The notes below the pieces were generated by a model. That model was given only the letters and a program-made list of their open reading frames with translations, was not told the origin of the DNA and did not search any database. The position numbers and the translations under genes are program-made. Positions 10,501 to 17,842 of a stretch of DNA of 33,471 nt are shown one piece after another. The first letter of the stretch is position 1. Every line of letters begins with the position of its first letter. This DNA comes from a virus. The DNA is taken from the IMG/VR virus record IMGVR_UViG_3300030329_002175, positions 1 through 33,471 of that record, one strand, 5' to 3'.

Positions 10501-11268
10501 TGCTAACCCTCTGACAACCTTTTGAGAAGTTTCAGAACCAGTTAAGGCTATATTACCAATAGCTCTAAATACTCCACCTGCAGTAGCTCCACCTACAAAG
10601 CCATGCATCATCTGGTCTATTCCACCTTGCCATGATGATATTGCAGAAGCAGCCCCTAAATGAAAGGCTCCTTCCATCATATGACGTGCTTTATTACCAG
10701 TCAGAAAACCTAATGCATCTGAAGCAGCTCCAGCCTTACCTGATGTAGCCACTCCTAGTGCAGGCCTAACTATATCTTTCGCTTTTTTAGTAAGGAATTT
10801 AGCACCTGCCATAGGTACTGATTTATCATTTAACGCAGCAGCAGTTTTAGCTAATCTAGATAATGCAACTGATTTTGTTAATTTAGCGCCAGCATTAAGA
10901 GGGGTAGCTAATAATCCAGGAGCGAATCCTGATAAATGACCTAAGTTTCTAAATATTTGTTCGTATTCATTGTCAGCAGGCTCCATAAGGTTTAAAGTGG
11001 TAAACCCTTCAAAGAAACCTGCTCCTGCTTGTTTAAATGCATCTATAAGGTCAAATTCGCCTTCATAGAATGGTACATTATAATATGAGGCATGCTGCCT
11101 TATATTGTTTAAATCTGTTTCGGTATAAAATGCAGAATCTCGGTTATAGCCTTTAATAGCATCACGTGTTCTACTCTCATCCCAGGAAGGTTGGAACTGA
11201 TTTTGGCCTACAGCAGTTTGCTCCTCTTGTGTAGGTTGTCCCACATCATATGGGGTAAATAGCGACAT
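1504..11268 (-). CDS. Giant virion protein with DxDGD RNA polymerase core and SLOG-like domain
   Basis: This single 3254-residue ORF (about 370 kDa) ends at TAA and starts with AAGGAG ahead of its ATG. Regions seen in order: a Gly/Ala-rich, membrane-active-looking N-terminus (about 70-300); a SLOG/cpYpsA-like domain with SGGSEGADRAW (407-417), GGTGWGVDMAI (516-526) and AGIGSRE (576-582); a coiled coil (about 610-690); a polymerase-like core with DG at 1141-1142, SSAAK ending at K1213, R1532-x-P1534 and D-L-D-G-D at 1571-1575; a conserved-looking GRAQMGSSAVVPKQ segment near 1690-1705; a long helical remainder; and a hydrophobic stretch from about 3097 to 3125. The DxDGD and upstream RxP match the catalytic barrel of beta'-type, YonO/QDE-1-type and crAss-phage virion polymerases. 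It lies last in the internal protein cluster, so I infer that it is packaged and ejected into the host to transcribe early genes. Other roles such as peptidoglycan cleavage may lie in the unassigned C-terminal 1500 residues. Confidence 0.8.
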   Translation of the reverse strand: MSLFTPYDVGQPTQEEQTAVGQNQFQPSWDESRTRDAIKGYNRDSAFYTETDLNNIRQHASYYNVPFYEGEFDLIDAFKQAGAGFFEGFTTLNLMEPADNEYEQIFRNLGHLSGFAPGLLATPLNAGAKLTKSVALSRLAKTAAALNDKSVPMAGAKFLTKKAKDIVRPALGVATSGKAGAASDALGFLTGNKARHMMEGAFHLGAASAISSWQGGIDQMMHGFVGGATAGGVFRAIGNIALTGSETSQKVVRGLAGSLFMGLPSTARGATTPEQVYEYVMGAYFGKSERPWTQAKAGKFIKKMQERATKDPALRETMDPEMHPEFEALPPEVKPVVKKMATDLWMSPEERLLANSFAAGEINPNKIGEIPAQVEGYEVEQVLGVAGEPTLRPKKGFLSRFITRMASGGSEGADRAWAKSADKLNIPIFNFTFDKHQAQAMLNKGLPRKLEATQLEDANRQVTLSSLSLNRPIENMSQYVLNLVRRNWHTVKDVNTVYAVAPLIRKGAQSMKAVDGGTGWGVDMAIRNNKEVYIFDNSNKARHQGAISNKWYKYNRGLERFEEIQGMPPKPPKTWAGIGSREISKTGEKAIDSFLNKHFEGVEVAPTKAEQKEFKEASERGEVVLKPAIESTKKAIAGVEKSIQLKEKELRDITVGEDIAGRKTKTDERIKIETELSDLTLEVETLEKELEGYVAREDIPLINIRDGKVLDVKSIEGEVNTTDTSPGMRAMAPTTSAVEFVRKHLSSMYTAKSILSPRERETEIASQIVFKLSEFADLSRVDKVNRSKELGEWIKTYAETNNADITLNKEAQGTLRQLMAREVFDKQVNYIGVHDGKVQFLTKRGEEADRQVPYTSSGVSKRNYEPVKLINDKYIEAGGKEESPITILDHVTIKGEKGRNTDMELMRYQEKLERDYRFAGKKPDIAKKLAETDFNKLKANIFKQMNEKGYYLFSGRGDSDRMYFARYNPKTEEAFKSGLFKEILTLGKMGKEASRMSSRFVNAYKGKSGLNEKTLRVIHDKGYMSNLLYDMQMNGFDISTPKAIRASAKLMFSGKGDFISSSKAFNKRSQIWLNNGYSGDPAFIKNYKTEKGNKVKLTTDGKARYILVEDLPKAIRDKMDKDPLYSSDVTRKSTELGEHIDGAIIAEGRTLRAVNADAGMPEHHVQNKSFIVSPDAQKGALLGKYMMHDAGPAMSKFMRDKGINFIVQSSAAKQIGLRNKGDYKVTKAKGLDLLGSEIYDLDLSHIKYNYSVKTDSHMAKWTRAVKQMLGALSDNTQVPFKKETISNMLSRLLDNRFEGDVTANDAYFNYLKLDANGKSQKINSIIKNIENIGIEHIVDGIRRPGNELFAERVYDYMLTKNKEVMEADYNAGEISEVEYRNAMFEINAENSTYRKKLAIAKQWKKLNPKDSKSSIDAIYFDKDVRNYRMQVIKNFIVREATRPRMANSAVARMRPYDKAMQIDLDNANPRLKELDKNDKIFFLDNGYKTMKIDTGIEGYGKNGIITLEQLWNGRKGTYKDIAPEIFKTLALRVPMDSVSGAHGLTFRGFTGREGYGTLLHSRVMRALGGADLDGDEAHIYFGGEKKGFKKAWREGFEANKEEFYYHVDKNGMIVDKPVKGGRTLVGDNKQAVIPVALRKDLKLPADITTYQDLLTTTKEFTKDERSLLNSRGAMYSIHERNRISESASRGRAQMGSSAVVPKQMMAQIHSMLGGGKDAKPTKDEFTIKRRGEWNNNLGKYNWKEYKLILSPKTDPKWRKLAQEIGRAQIAFSSDPMDELGLKSAEAWFKLLHNAHFNVQIINKKTGKKASYADLNYNDLTSWDLKKGLYGTLNDLNKAYWGRNYKEGRRYSVDEMRTMSEGIYGLMNNQRNNFLVKVGEKLNPLDWSDNAIGRMDKTAVLDMYKRINKEMADPKYNFLKDLLGRSSFAVPESKHLLQSIYAVDKSQRIWNSTTGKHEDVTFNLWDASQRREIAQDPFRFKEAVGKIKIAKELMDATKKGTEEARATARERILADIAYKAEDYFINDINDMATFKIITDLANKMTKEQLQVVPAMHKFVEKLKSRSYLLAKERNKLGGFDWNSMSPESVKEVKKWMKDSNLKELIPNEWKTIKEKASSTLDRAKIDIEIRKFRKENNLDTQQAEMLDNLLLGTYKRGNLSKINELSETLTKNDPLVRDMLSHLRSMAAETQMSKLGWNSEALSSGKAQLNMVGAMSRLFSQTWKAPEKSQIEAAQKFANELPNKIKEEEGVDYFEEAVQGIDYTTGYEGLKKGVEINDIPKDIRSEMSQFVSYVKNENNKFQTNLNEAIRSLLGKDLNVLNKQDYQVLNNWFRDVKAGTIWQRIWGKKSPTELAKRHHWLFPRTVNRELMRDDIELMEEKGLYLTKGGKVITGKLMRPTQHIDMVQSWIARTTDSATRVAEEEIQGLKEQLLFINSIKDGETLRQIAVREREFKYWDNLKFLSRKDRINSAEYKERYNDIIKNHGDKLDKEYTVELDGKRNNYTGRELVERVNKEYTKFFEKMHNFIRGEENWLDKNKMIIGYYGKTDRKSPKIDHDKFTRYLLEAWRNGENLTTKIGIDGLRQVARSMMIEMAKNSPEYAEVLKSQPIEPTGKWGGSFDYYFPHMHFNKKLAGKGMNKLMKKIYEMPLSEFDADPKKAKAKREKEIKGIIYKNHTLTGDWQLEAAEDFINHDKIMADIAESRAKKKQKVKWPIDLTKAGNMSSRVSHIPGWSVDPTVPEAYTRALVNTYHKQMAQIFSRNIMEQMYRKMLPKWGEKQAQAWQKFMQLYVQDAIGNPTVIPERYLNDPTLKLRGTPYAWWADSNVEKRINKIRESFGLGDKSLPKELRGVDMQQVRHWSNLEAQFEMAALLAHPKSMVTNVFGGTMHTVESAGWKNWRNSRNISWLKQNINSKWNSMEDVTQFVIESGVYPEYMLYEAGLSKEIRQGKNREFIEDVAKKMAKTPEMSNTTLKEIAKQYGVKDKVVQFAAKFMTVPEKMIRRDAFMSHYIQAWERYGGAIKDPNNQFLIEQAKKGVQATQFLYSAPFRPAFARTALGKVMTRFQLWSWNAVRFRNDVYRQAKIYGLTPGTEAFERYTRMMQIDIFTFALANMFAYSLFETALPAPWNWMQDTADWIFGNEKERDRAFFGQWPKQLAPLQMVTPPILRLLPSSMRAMVDDDWSKVGKYYVWTMFPFGRMARDLVGPGNLIENPIRIMEKTTGFPLLQLQKKGTELASELEEGERELSPTPGGSLLPF

Positions 11269-11277
11269 TACTGCTCC

Positions 11278-12546
11278 TTATTTATTTGCTTTATTCCATT
11301 CGTCAATTGCTTTAGTCACAACATCATAACCAGTACCTGCTGCCATTACTAAGCCAATAAAGTCTCCAATAGGTAGCGCTGGACTATCTGCCATTGCTGC
11401 AATTCCAAATTTAGCTGCCATCTTTGGAGATGCATATGCCAGTCTATTAGCAACATATTGTCCTAATCCCATGGTTCTTGCTACTGCTTGTGAAGATGCT
11501 ACTCCGCCCCCAACTACTCCTTTAGCAACTGCACCAACCTCTTCTCCTCCAATCATTTCTCCTGCCATACCAGCTGCACTACCAAACAATGTCGGAGCGA
11601 AACCCTTTAATCCTTGAAATGATTTAAGACCTTTAACTGCTGCTGGAGCAGTATATTGTTTATATTTTTGGCCTTTAGAAATCATATCCTTTGATTCTGC
11701 TTTTGCAGTATTTACTAATTTTTGTGCTCTTTTAATTAAAGCGTCTTTATTTTTAGCTTTTGACTTCATTGCTTTACGAAGTTTATCCTCAGCATCTAGA
11801 ACCTTTTTATTAGCTTCATCGATTATATTTGCAGGTGTAGCTGTTGCCATTCTATATCCCGCCTCTCCTAAGGCGGCTGCTCCAGTTAGTGCTAAACCAG
11901 TACCTCCTAGACCAACATCCCCATATAATCCAGATGTAGCCTTTTTAGGCATAAAGCCAGCATAAAATTGTTGTGATTCAGGAGAAACATAATCCATTAC
12001 ACTGCTAATATTCTGACCAAATAAAATATTCTCAGCCATCATATTTTCAATATCATCAGTATCATAGCCCATTCTTTGGACTTTTTTAATCTCACTTTGC
12101 AACCTTCTATCACGTGTTGATACTGTTTGTATCCACATATCATTAAACATCGCATAATCACTACTAGTAATAGTTTTTCCACCCTTAGTAGCTAATTTTT
12201 TATACTCAGCCCATGCTTCTTCCTGCTTGGGCATCAACTGATTACCTGTCCATGTCAAGTTCCCACCATCAACATCAATAGTTCCAGGTTGTAGCATGAT
12301 TTTATTAAAATAATCAACAATTTCTGTATTATCATATCCAGCAGCATCCATCCCTAATTGCTTTTTCTTAAGCTCCATATCAAATGCTTGTTGAGTATTT
12401 CTAGCATCAATTTGTTGTTGCTGTAAATCAAATTGCTGTTGTTTCATACTTTGTGATTGTCCTAATTGAGCTGCTCTAAGCAATATATCAGGTATACTTG
12501 ATACAGCTTGCGATATAGGACTTTGTGTAATTTCTATTTTTGCCAT
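11278..12546 (-). CDS. Internal virion (ejection) protein, Gly/Ala-rich
   Basis: This 422-residue protein starts at an ATG behind GGAGAAGG and ends ten bases before the giant gene's start. It has a Gln-rich N-terminal coiled coil (about 30-65, QQQFDLQQQQ). Helical segments follow, then a Gly/Ala-rich hydrophobic stretch near 210-235 (GLGGTGLALTGAAALGEAGY), a Lys/Ala-rich helix (about 240-290), and a second hydrophobic Gly-rich C-terminal half (about 310-415). This architecture is typical of podovirus ejection proteins that help form a conduit across the cell envelope. Its position beside the giant polymerase-like protein supports co-packaging inside the head. No enzymatic motif is visible. 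The role is inference from composition and context. Confidence 0.65.
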   Translation of the reverse strand: MAKIEITQSPISQAVSSIPDILLRAAQLGQSQSMKQQQFDLQQQQIDARNTQQAFDMELKKKQLGMDAAGYDNTEIVDYFNKIMLQPGTIDVDGGNLTWTGNQLMPKQEEAWAEYKKLATKGGKTITSSDYAMFNDMWIQTVSTRDRRLQSEIKKVQRMGYDTDDIENMMAENILFGQNISSVMDYVSPESQQFYAGFMPKKATSGLYGDVGLGGTGLALTGAAALGEAGYRMATATPANIIDEANKKVLDAEDKLRKAMKSKAKNKDALIKRAQKLVNTAKAESKDMISKGQKYKQYTAPAAVKGLKSFQGLKGFAPTLFGSAAGMAGEMIGGEEVGAVAKGVVGGGVASSQAVARTMGLGQYVANRLAYASPKMAAKFGIAAMADSPALPIGDFIGLVMAAGTGYDVVTKAIDEWNKANK

Positions 12547-12561
12547 TCCTTCTCCTAAATT

Positions 12562-13353
12562 CTAGCCTGTTGGGTTTGTATAATAATCAGTTAAAGCAGC
12601 GATATCAGATATTAAGTTTCTAGAATATTTATCACGTAAATCTTCAACCTTATCTTCAGATTGTTCCCATAAATCTTCAGACCTTTCAGATGCTTGAGCG
12701 AAAATATTCTGTCTATTTCTATCAATAGTTGGGTCACCAGTTATAGCGAATCCTCTCCTCGAAGTCGCTATTTGTTGCTTTCTTGTCAAGTCTAATAAAT
12801 TCCCCTGAATACCTTCTCCAATTCTTGAAATTTCTTCACCAGCCTCTGATATTACATCTGATTCCTTAGATTTATCATAAAATGTGCTAAGAGTACCATA
12901 TTTACTCTTCCAATTCTTTAATTTCATAAAATCAGCATCATATGCGACTGCCTGTCTAATTCTTAATTCTAATTCCTCAGGGGTCATTGTTGTATAATCT
13001 AATCCACCTTCTTCCCAGTCGCTTTTAAATTCTCCTATCCCTGATGTATAATCAAAACCCTTATCTGCATCCCACCAATTTCTCATTCTATTTCTTCTTT
13101 GCTCTGATGTCAATTCAGAATGTCGATACTCGTCCTCAAACGCATCTTGAGCAAGTTCATAGTCACTTGGATTATATTCCACTCTCTCTCCTCTATTAGC
13201 TCCAGGGTAATATTCTTTTAAGCCAGTCACGGGATTAGTAGTTCCTGCCCCACCTAAGCTTTTTAATAAATCTTTTTCCTCAGGAGTAACATGAGCAAGC
13301 TCAGTATCACCTCTTCTTCCTTGTGCTTTTAAATAGTCTGTTAGTAAAGACAT
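12562..13353 (-). CDS. Structural protein with LAHVTPEE / GGAGTTNPVTG motif
   Basis: This 263-residue protein ends at TAG. The N-terminus carries a motif I associate with a short virion protein of many environmental phages: GDTELAHVTPEEKDLLKSLG followed by GAGTTNPVTGLKEYYPG (about residues 16-50). The rest is charged and helical, with acidic and aromatic runs (RNWWDADKGF near 92-101) and a helical C-terminus. There is no signal peptide or membrane segment. It sits between two hydrophobic internal proteins in the ejection cluster and probably belongs to the same assembly. The motif resemblance is from memory and the exact role is unknown. Confidence 0.6.
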   Translation of the reverse strand: MSLLTDYLKAQGRRGDTELAHVTPEEKDLLKSLGGAGTTNPVTGLKEYYPGANRGERVEYNPSDYELAQDAFEDEYRHSELTSEQRRNRMRNWWDADKGFDYTSGIGEFKSDWEEGGLDYTTMTPEELELRIRQAVAYDADFMKLKNWKSKYGTLSTFYDKSKESDVISEAGEEISRIGEGIQGNLLDLTRKQQIATSRRGFAITGDPTIDRNRQNIFAQASERSEDLWEQSEDKVEDLRDKYSRNLISDIAALTDYYTNPTG

Positions 13354-13357
13354 AGTA

Positions 13358-14194
13358 TTACCTTATATTCCTTCCGTAACCTGTTGATGAAGGCGTTGCA
13401 TAATTAAGTAACCCACCAAAATCAATTTGTTCTTCAATTGGTAGATTGTATAAATTTTGTGTATCACGTATTTGTTGAATTTGTTTTGGTAAATCTAAAA
13501 GTTCCTTATCGCTAAATATCTCTGATGCAGGACCTAAAACATTTTGAGCTTCTTGTTTAAGTAGTAAATCATCAAATTCTGCCGAAACATCTACTCCTGG
13601 TATTCTAGGCATTGGCACTCTACCAGCTATATCTTTACCTACAATATCTGGTACCATTGCAAGCTTTTTCGCTGAATCAGCTTCTTTAACAATATCTAAT
13701 ATACTTGAAGTACCCTTATCTTTACCTACACCTTGCATTATATATGACAAAGGATTATCAATAAATTTTAAGTATTTATCAGCCCCCATCGTCAATGCTC
13801 CAGACCCTGCTCCTGCACCACTCATTAAAAGATTAGCTGTCGGAATTTCTTTTAATTGCTTCTTTAAGGTGCTTAATTCAGTTTTACCCCTTTGAACATC
13901 AGGAGCATCTTCAGTATCAACCTTGCTCCCAACATATGAAGATAACCCAGCGCCTAAAATAGAACTAAGCAATAGCCCCGTTGGTCCACCTAGAAAACTT
14001 AATGCTGGAGCAGCGCTAGCCAATAAAGCAGCTAGTTTAGGTACTCCAAATTGACCAAGTAAACCTCCTACTGTACCACCAATAGAAGCTTTACTTTGCT
14101 TGTCTGATGCCCAATCTCCAATCTTTTTATAGTCTCTGGCTATTTCTTTCTGTTTACTTAAATTTAATAAGTGCCTTGTAATATCTATACTCAT
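13358..14194 (-). CDS. Hydrophobic internal virion protein
   Basis: This 278-residue protein has a ribosome site AAGGA six bases before the ATG. A strongly hydrophobic Gly/Ala/Leu-rich block spans about residues 36-95 (VPKLAALLASAAPALSFLGG, then PTGLLLSSILGAGLSSYVG) and could span or insert into a membrane. A charged helix and a second Gly-rich patch (LMSGAGAGSGALTMGADKY) follow. Hydrophobic internal proteins encoded beside the tail hub and ahead of a giant internal protein are characteristic of podovirus ejectosomes. I see no catalytic motif. It could instead be a short tail-tip protein. Confidence 0.6.
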   Translation of the reverse strand: MSIDITRHLLNLSKQKEIARDYKKIGDWASDKQSKASIGGTVGGLLGQFGVPKLAALLASAAPALSFLGGPTGLLLSSILGAGLSSYVGSKVDTEDAPDVQRGKTELSTLKKQLKEIPTANLLMSGAGAGSGALTMGADKYLKFIDNPLSYIMQGVGKDKGTSSILDIVKEADSAKKLAMVPDIVGKDIAGRVPMPRIPGVDVSAEFDDLLLKQEAQNVLGPASEIFSDKELLDLPKQIQQIRDTQNLYNLPIEEQIDFGGLLNYATPSSTGYGRNIR

Positions 14195-14196
14195 AC

Positions 14197-14517
14197 TTAA
14201 TCCTTACTTCTGTCTTCTAAAATACCAGCTAATCTTAGTTTAGATAATATATTATCTACTTTATCAGAAATAGCTTGCACTTCTGTTTGGTCGTAAGTAC
14301 CGCTAATTGTCTGATTTAAATCAACTTCTGCTAATTGTTCTTTGTCTGGGCTAAAACCTACCCATTGTCCGTTAAATTTCGCATATAATTTAACACCATC
14401 TGGTGCAAGATTCAAACGAAAATCTCCATCTTTTCCTTGTAAATTTGAAGGAATACCACGTTCCATTAATACACGTGATTGTTTTTCTGTATGTAACTGT
14501 CTTACGTTTCTTGACAT
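14197..14517 (-). CDS. Small tail-associated protein
   Basis: This 106-residue protein overlaps the stop of the preceding tail gene by one base (TAATG). The middle has the pattern GIPSNLQGKDGDFRLNLAPD followed by GVKLYAKFNGQWVGF. Short phage structural proteins that carry a small beta domain and a trimeric helix often show this pattern (my recollection, not a search result). The C-terminal 40 residues look like a coiled coil (VQAISDKVDNILSKLRLAGI). It may be a minor tail or fibre-attachment protein partnering the 872-residue hub. Function is inferred from pattern and position only. Confidence 0.55.
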   Translation of the reverse strand: MSRNVRQLHTEKQSRVLMERGIPSNLQGKDGDFRLNLAPDGVKLYAKFNGQWVGFSPDKEQLAEVDLNQTISGTYDQTEVQAISDKVDNILSKLRLAGILEDRSKD

Positions 14518-17135
14518 TACTTAACTTTCTTTGTTTTATATATTATGGATATATCCCCAATTTCAAAATCATCCCCAGGAGTCCCGCTTATCCTTAACTG
14601 AAAACTATAAATATTCTTAATAGATTCACTTGGTATTAATTCAGCACGTACCCAATCCTCATGACCTACACTTACTGAATATAAACAATTATCTGCTTCA
14701 TTGGCTTTAGTACTGTTACCAAATTCATCTATTTTATAAAATTTACCTCTAATATCTGTACCAAAACTATCTGTATTACCATTAACAGCATAATTAACAT
14801 TAACATTAATACCATCACCTTTATATGATACATAGACCTTATATATCTTTTTACGTGTTGATGGCTGTCCAAAGTCAATATCTTTTGTTATAACATCTAA
14901 TGAACCACTTCCAGCTGCAGAGCCATCCCACTTATACATCTTTTCTGTAAGATAGTCATAATAAATAACATCACCATTATAATCATTAACAAAATTAGTA
15001 CTATAAATACTATCGTATCCAGAAACGCCTGTAGGTATTTTAGCATTAGGAACGTGAGACCAACTTTGTAAGGTTAAATCATAGACATACACTGCTGTGG
15101 TTAGGTCAGTCAAGCTATCAGAATTTGAAATATCACGTCCTTTAAATAGAAGTTGATTATATTTAGCGGAATATCCAACACAAAGATTATATCTTATTTT
15201 ATCCCATTCCTCTAAGCTAATAACACGTTGCCCGTCTTTCTCTAATAAGTTAACTACCTTGCTTCCTGTGTAAAGGTATGCACCATCTTTATTAGCCCAA
15301 GCAATACCAATATCAGTCGTAACTACAGAAGCTGAAGAATCAACTCCTTTAAAATTATATGTAGCTTCAAGATATTCTGAATCTTGTGTTGCATTAAGTA
15401 TATACATCGTATCTTTAGTAAATTGTAAAATCCTATCTGAGTATGCTGCTAAATGAATAATCTCTTCAGCATCATTAAATGCCTCAATCCGATTAACTGG
15501 AATGTCTGGAAACTTATCATGCTGATTAATTGGAGAACGTAATATGCGATTTTGAAACTTAGTATGATTTCCACTAGCGCTACCTACAGCTACATCTTTA
15601 GATATATTACCAATATATGTTCGATTATTTAAGACTACTGATGTTTTAAATCCCTTGACAGTAATTTCATCAGTAGGTTCATGTTGATTTGCTGTATAAT
15701 ATGACAAAAGCTTTGGAGGATGTTTAAATATGTTCGTGTCCCCAAAATCAGGTTTATTGTAAGTGAAATTCCCAACAGACGCTGGCTGACGATGACGTTT
15801 CCAAGCTATTCGATTTGTACCCCCTTGTCCTGACATCAATCCGTATACTCTTGTTCCTCTTGAAAAATCACAATCAAACATTCTCCATAGTTCAGTATAT
15901 CCATCTTCATTTGATGCCCAATAAAATCTAACACCTGAAATACGTTTATTACCAGTATCTGTAGCATCTTCAGCATCTGTAGAGCCAAAATTAAAGTTAT
16001 CTTTATTAGTAGGACTATCGTATGTTCCTCCATGAAATTTTACCATTGGAGTAATACCAACACTCACTAAAGCGCCTATGGTACTAAAAGTATTACCATT
16101 AGTGAAATACATTTCGCTTGTAGCCGCTCTAGTTTGAAAACCTCCATCACCAGTCCAGCTACTAACATTAGAATAGAGAGGAAGTAACTGCGGAAGACTT
16201 TCTTGAGTACCGTCATCATATACTGTAGAAACATAAAATTTATATCTTGTATTTGTATCAGTCATCCATGAGCCTGAGTCATTAGAATTTTCATCAAACT
16301 CTAAAGCAACTCCCCATCTCAAATTACCATTTTGATTTCCTAGCCCCTCATATGCATGAGGATTAGATGTACCAATCTGAACATTAGGTTCACCAGCATA
16401 TCCATATATAGGAAGCGACATATTATCTCCATTAACAGTATTGCACACAATACCATTTAAAACACAATCATCTCCATCACCATTGAGTGTTTCTGGGAAA
16501 CATGGCTTGATATTTGAATCTTCACGATAATATTGTAGATAACCTGGACCATTTCCTAGATAAACACCAGCTTGTCCACCACCAGCAGTATCTCCATACC
16601 ACTTAGGCTCAATAGCTCCCCAGAATCTAGGAGAGGTAGCCTGATAAGTTTCACTTGTATCAGAAATACGAAGATTGCCGTTGATATTATAAATTGAGAG
16701 CTCATCATTATCTAAACTCTTATCTTCTCCATCTTTCTTCCAATCTAAATATGTTTCACTTGCCCCAACAAATCGCTGAAATATAGTAAATGCGTTATCA
16801 TCATCATCAGTATGTAATAGAAGATAATCAGTAGGCATTTGTAAAGCACCATCGGAATCTTCCTCGCCTGTTCCTAGCGCTAGCATCCTTGAATTAGAGC
16901 TATAAGCAAATAAACCTTTTCCCATAACTCCAACACCAAATGCAGTATTTCCATTCATATGACCATCTGCAGTTGATTCATGTTCTATAAAGCTACCAGC
17001 ATTATATATCTTTCCAATAGAATCAATGGATACATCAGTAGCTCTTGCTAACTCATTATCACGTATATCTCTAGAGTTAAATGAATTATTTAACCCTCCA
17101 TGAAATTGATTTAATTTATAAACTTGTTTAGGCAT
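14517..17135 (-). CDS. Large tail hub / stabilisation-type protein
   Basis: This 872-residue protein has the N-terminal pattern LNQFHGGLNNSFNSRDIRDN then ELARATDVSIDSIGKI. The same start layout occurs in tail tube/hub (stabilisation) proteins of many short-tailed phages, where the chain begins 'GGLN...I.dnE...a.n...d..G'. The remainder is rich in Gly, Asp, Asn, Tyr and Trp with little helix, which suits a beta-propeller or beta-rich barrel. The C-terminus contains NYAVNG and a receptor-like beta segment. It is by far the largest tail protein here apart from the giant internal protein. It overlaps the upstream small membrane protein by eight bases. A role as tail tube or hub is likely; a host-receptor contact role is also possible. 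Confidence 0.7.
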   Translation of the reverse strand: MPKQVYKLNQFHGGLNNSFNSRDIRDNELARATDVSIDSIGKIYNAGSFIEHESTADGHMNGNTAFGVGVMGKGLFAYSSNSRMLALGTGEEDSDGALQMPTDYLLLHTDDDDNAFTIFQRFVGASETYLDWKKDGEDKSLDNDELSIYNINGNLRISDTSETYQATSPRFWGAIEPKWYGDTAGGGQAGVYLGNGPGYLQYYREDSNIKPCFPETLNGDGDDCVLNGIVCNTVNGDNMSLPIYGYAGEPNVQIGTSNPHAYEGLGNQNGNLRWGVALEFDENSNDSGSWMTDTNTRYKFYVSTVYDDGTQESLPQLLPLYSNVSSWTGDGGFQTRAATSEMYFTNGNTFSTIGALVSVGITPMVKFHGGTYDSPTNKDNFNFGSTDAEDATDTGNKRISGVRFYWASNEDGYTELWRMFDCDFSRGTRVYGLMSGQGGTNRIAWKRHRQPASVGNFTYNKPDFGDTNIFKHPPKLLSYYTANQHEPTDEITVKGFKTSVVLNNRTYIGNISKDVAVGSASGNHTKFQNRILRSPINQHDKFPDIPVNRIEAFNDAEEIIHLAAYSDRILQFTKDTMYILNATQDSEYLEATYNFKGVDSSASVVTTDIGIAWANKDGAYLYTGSKVVNLLEKDGQRVISLEEWDKIRYNLCVGYSAKYNQLLFKGRDISNSDSLTDLTTAVYVYDLTLQSWSHVPNAKIPTGVSGYDSIYSTNFVNDYNGDVIYYDYLTEKMYKWDGSAAGSGSLDVITKDIDFGQPSTRKKIYKVYVSYKGDGINVNVNYAVNGNTDSFGTDIRGKFYKIDEFGNSTKANEADNCLYSVSVGHEDWVRAELIPSESIKNIYSFQLRISGTPGDDFEIGDISIIYKTKKVK

Positions 17136-17394
17136 CCTTGCTACCCTTAAATAAACGTGTTATTATATCAATTAAAGTCTGGTATGATTTAACAATACCA
17201 CGTTGTTCTATTTGCATCTTCTTTTGTTGGTCTATCAATTTTATAATAATACCCTCTAACCTATTAAATTTTTGATGTATATCCTTTGTTAAGTCATCTT
17301 GGATATACTTGTTTTGTTTATATATAAACCAAGCTAACCCCAAGCAAAATGCTATGGGTATCCCAAACTTTTCTATTATCTCTATAGGATTCAT
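17128..17394 (-). CDS. BhlA/UviB-like single-helix membrane protein, candidate holin
   Basis: This 88-residue protein has one N-terminal membrane helix (about 10-25, FGIPIAFCLGLAWFIYKQN) followed directly by a charged coiled coil (about 28-75). This is the layout of BhlA/UviB-type holin-like proteins: short outer end, one helix, long cytoplasmic coil. The gene starts one base after the preceding gene's stop region and overlaps the next tail gene by eight bases. A second small membrane protein at 19127-19279 is also holin-like, so the two may form a holin pair, or this one may have a different membrane role. I see no endolysin gene nearby. Confidence 0.5.
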   Translation of the reverse strand: MNPIEIIEKFGIPIAFCLGLAWFIYKQNKYIQDDLTKDIHQKFNRLEGIIIKLIDQQKKMQIEQRGIVKSYQTLIDIITRLFKGSKDA

Positions 17395-17396
17395 GC

Positions 17397-17840
17397 TTAG
17401 TATTCATTAGTATTTGTTTTAAACTGCTTAATATATTCTGGCCTATATTTTTCATATTCACTAAAAAAGAGTCCTAACTTCTTATTATATGGGTCTTCCT
17501 CTTCCTGATTGCTAAGCAAATATTTTAACAAAGTAGGTATACCTTCTGAAAAGCCTCCAGTATCTTGCATCTGGCTCTGTATATTTTCAGTTGAGGCATT
17601 AAGTATAGCTTTTTCTAATAAACCTTCAAGCCCTGTAAGCTTTTTTACTCCCGAAGTGTCTTGAGCTATTGTATTTGTACTATCTACCGTCTCCCGAGAC
17701 ACCATCTCTTCAAGTAGTTCAAGTGAACCGGGGTAATTATGCTTAATGTGAAAAAGCTCTTTGTCAGTTGCATTATCTATCATTTGATTGAAAGAATCAT
17801 TCTTCTTCTTTTGCATGATTTTTTCTATTAAACTAGCCAT
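17397..17840 (-). CDS. Hypothetical acidic helical protein
   Basis: This 147-residue protein ends at TAA just ahead of the BhlA-like gene. The N-terminus is basic (MASLIEKIMQKKKNDSF) and followed by acidic helices; the middle contains a Ser/Thr/Gln-rich stretch (about 55-95). There are no cysteines, membrane helix or known motif. The start ATG follows AAAGGA closely and overlaps the phosphoesterase stop region. Proteins of similar size and charge sit between tail and lysis genes in many phages as small virion or chaperone-like components. I cannot assign it. Confidence 0.5.
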   Translation of the reverse strand: MASLIEKIMQKKKNDSFNQMIDNATDKELFHIKHNYPGSLELLEEMVSRETVDSTNTIAQDTSGVKKLTGLEGLLEKAILNASTENIQSQMQDTGGFSEGIPTLLKYLLSNQEEEDPYNKKLGLFFSEYEKYRPEYIKQFKTNTNEY

Positions 17841-17842
17841 TA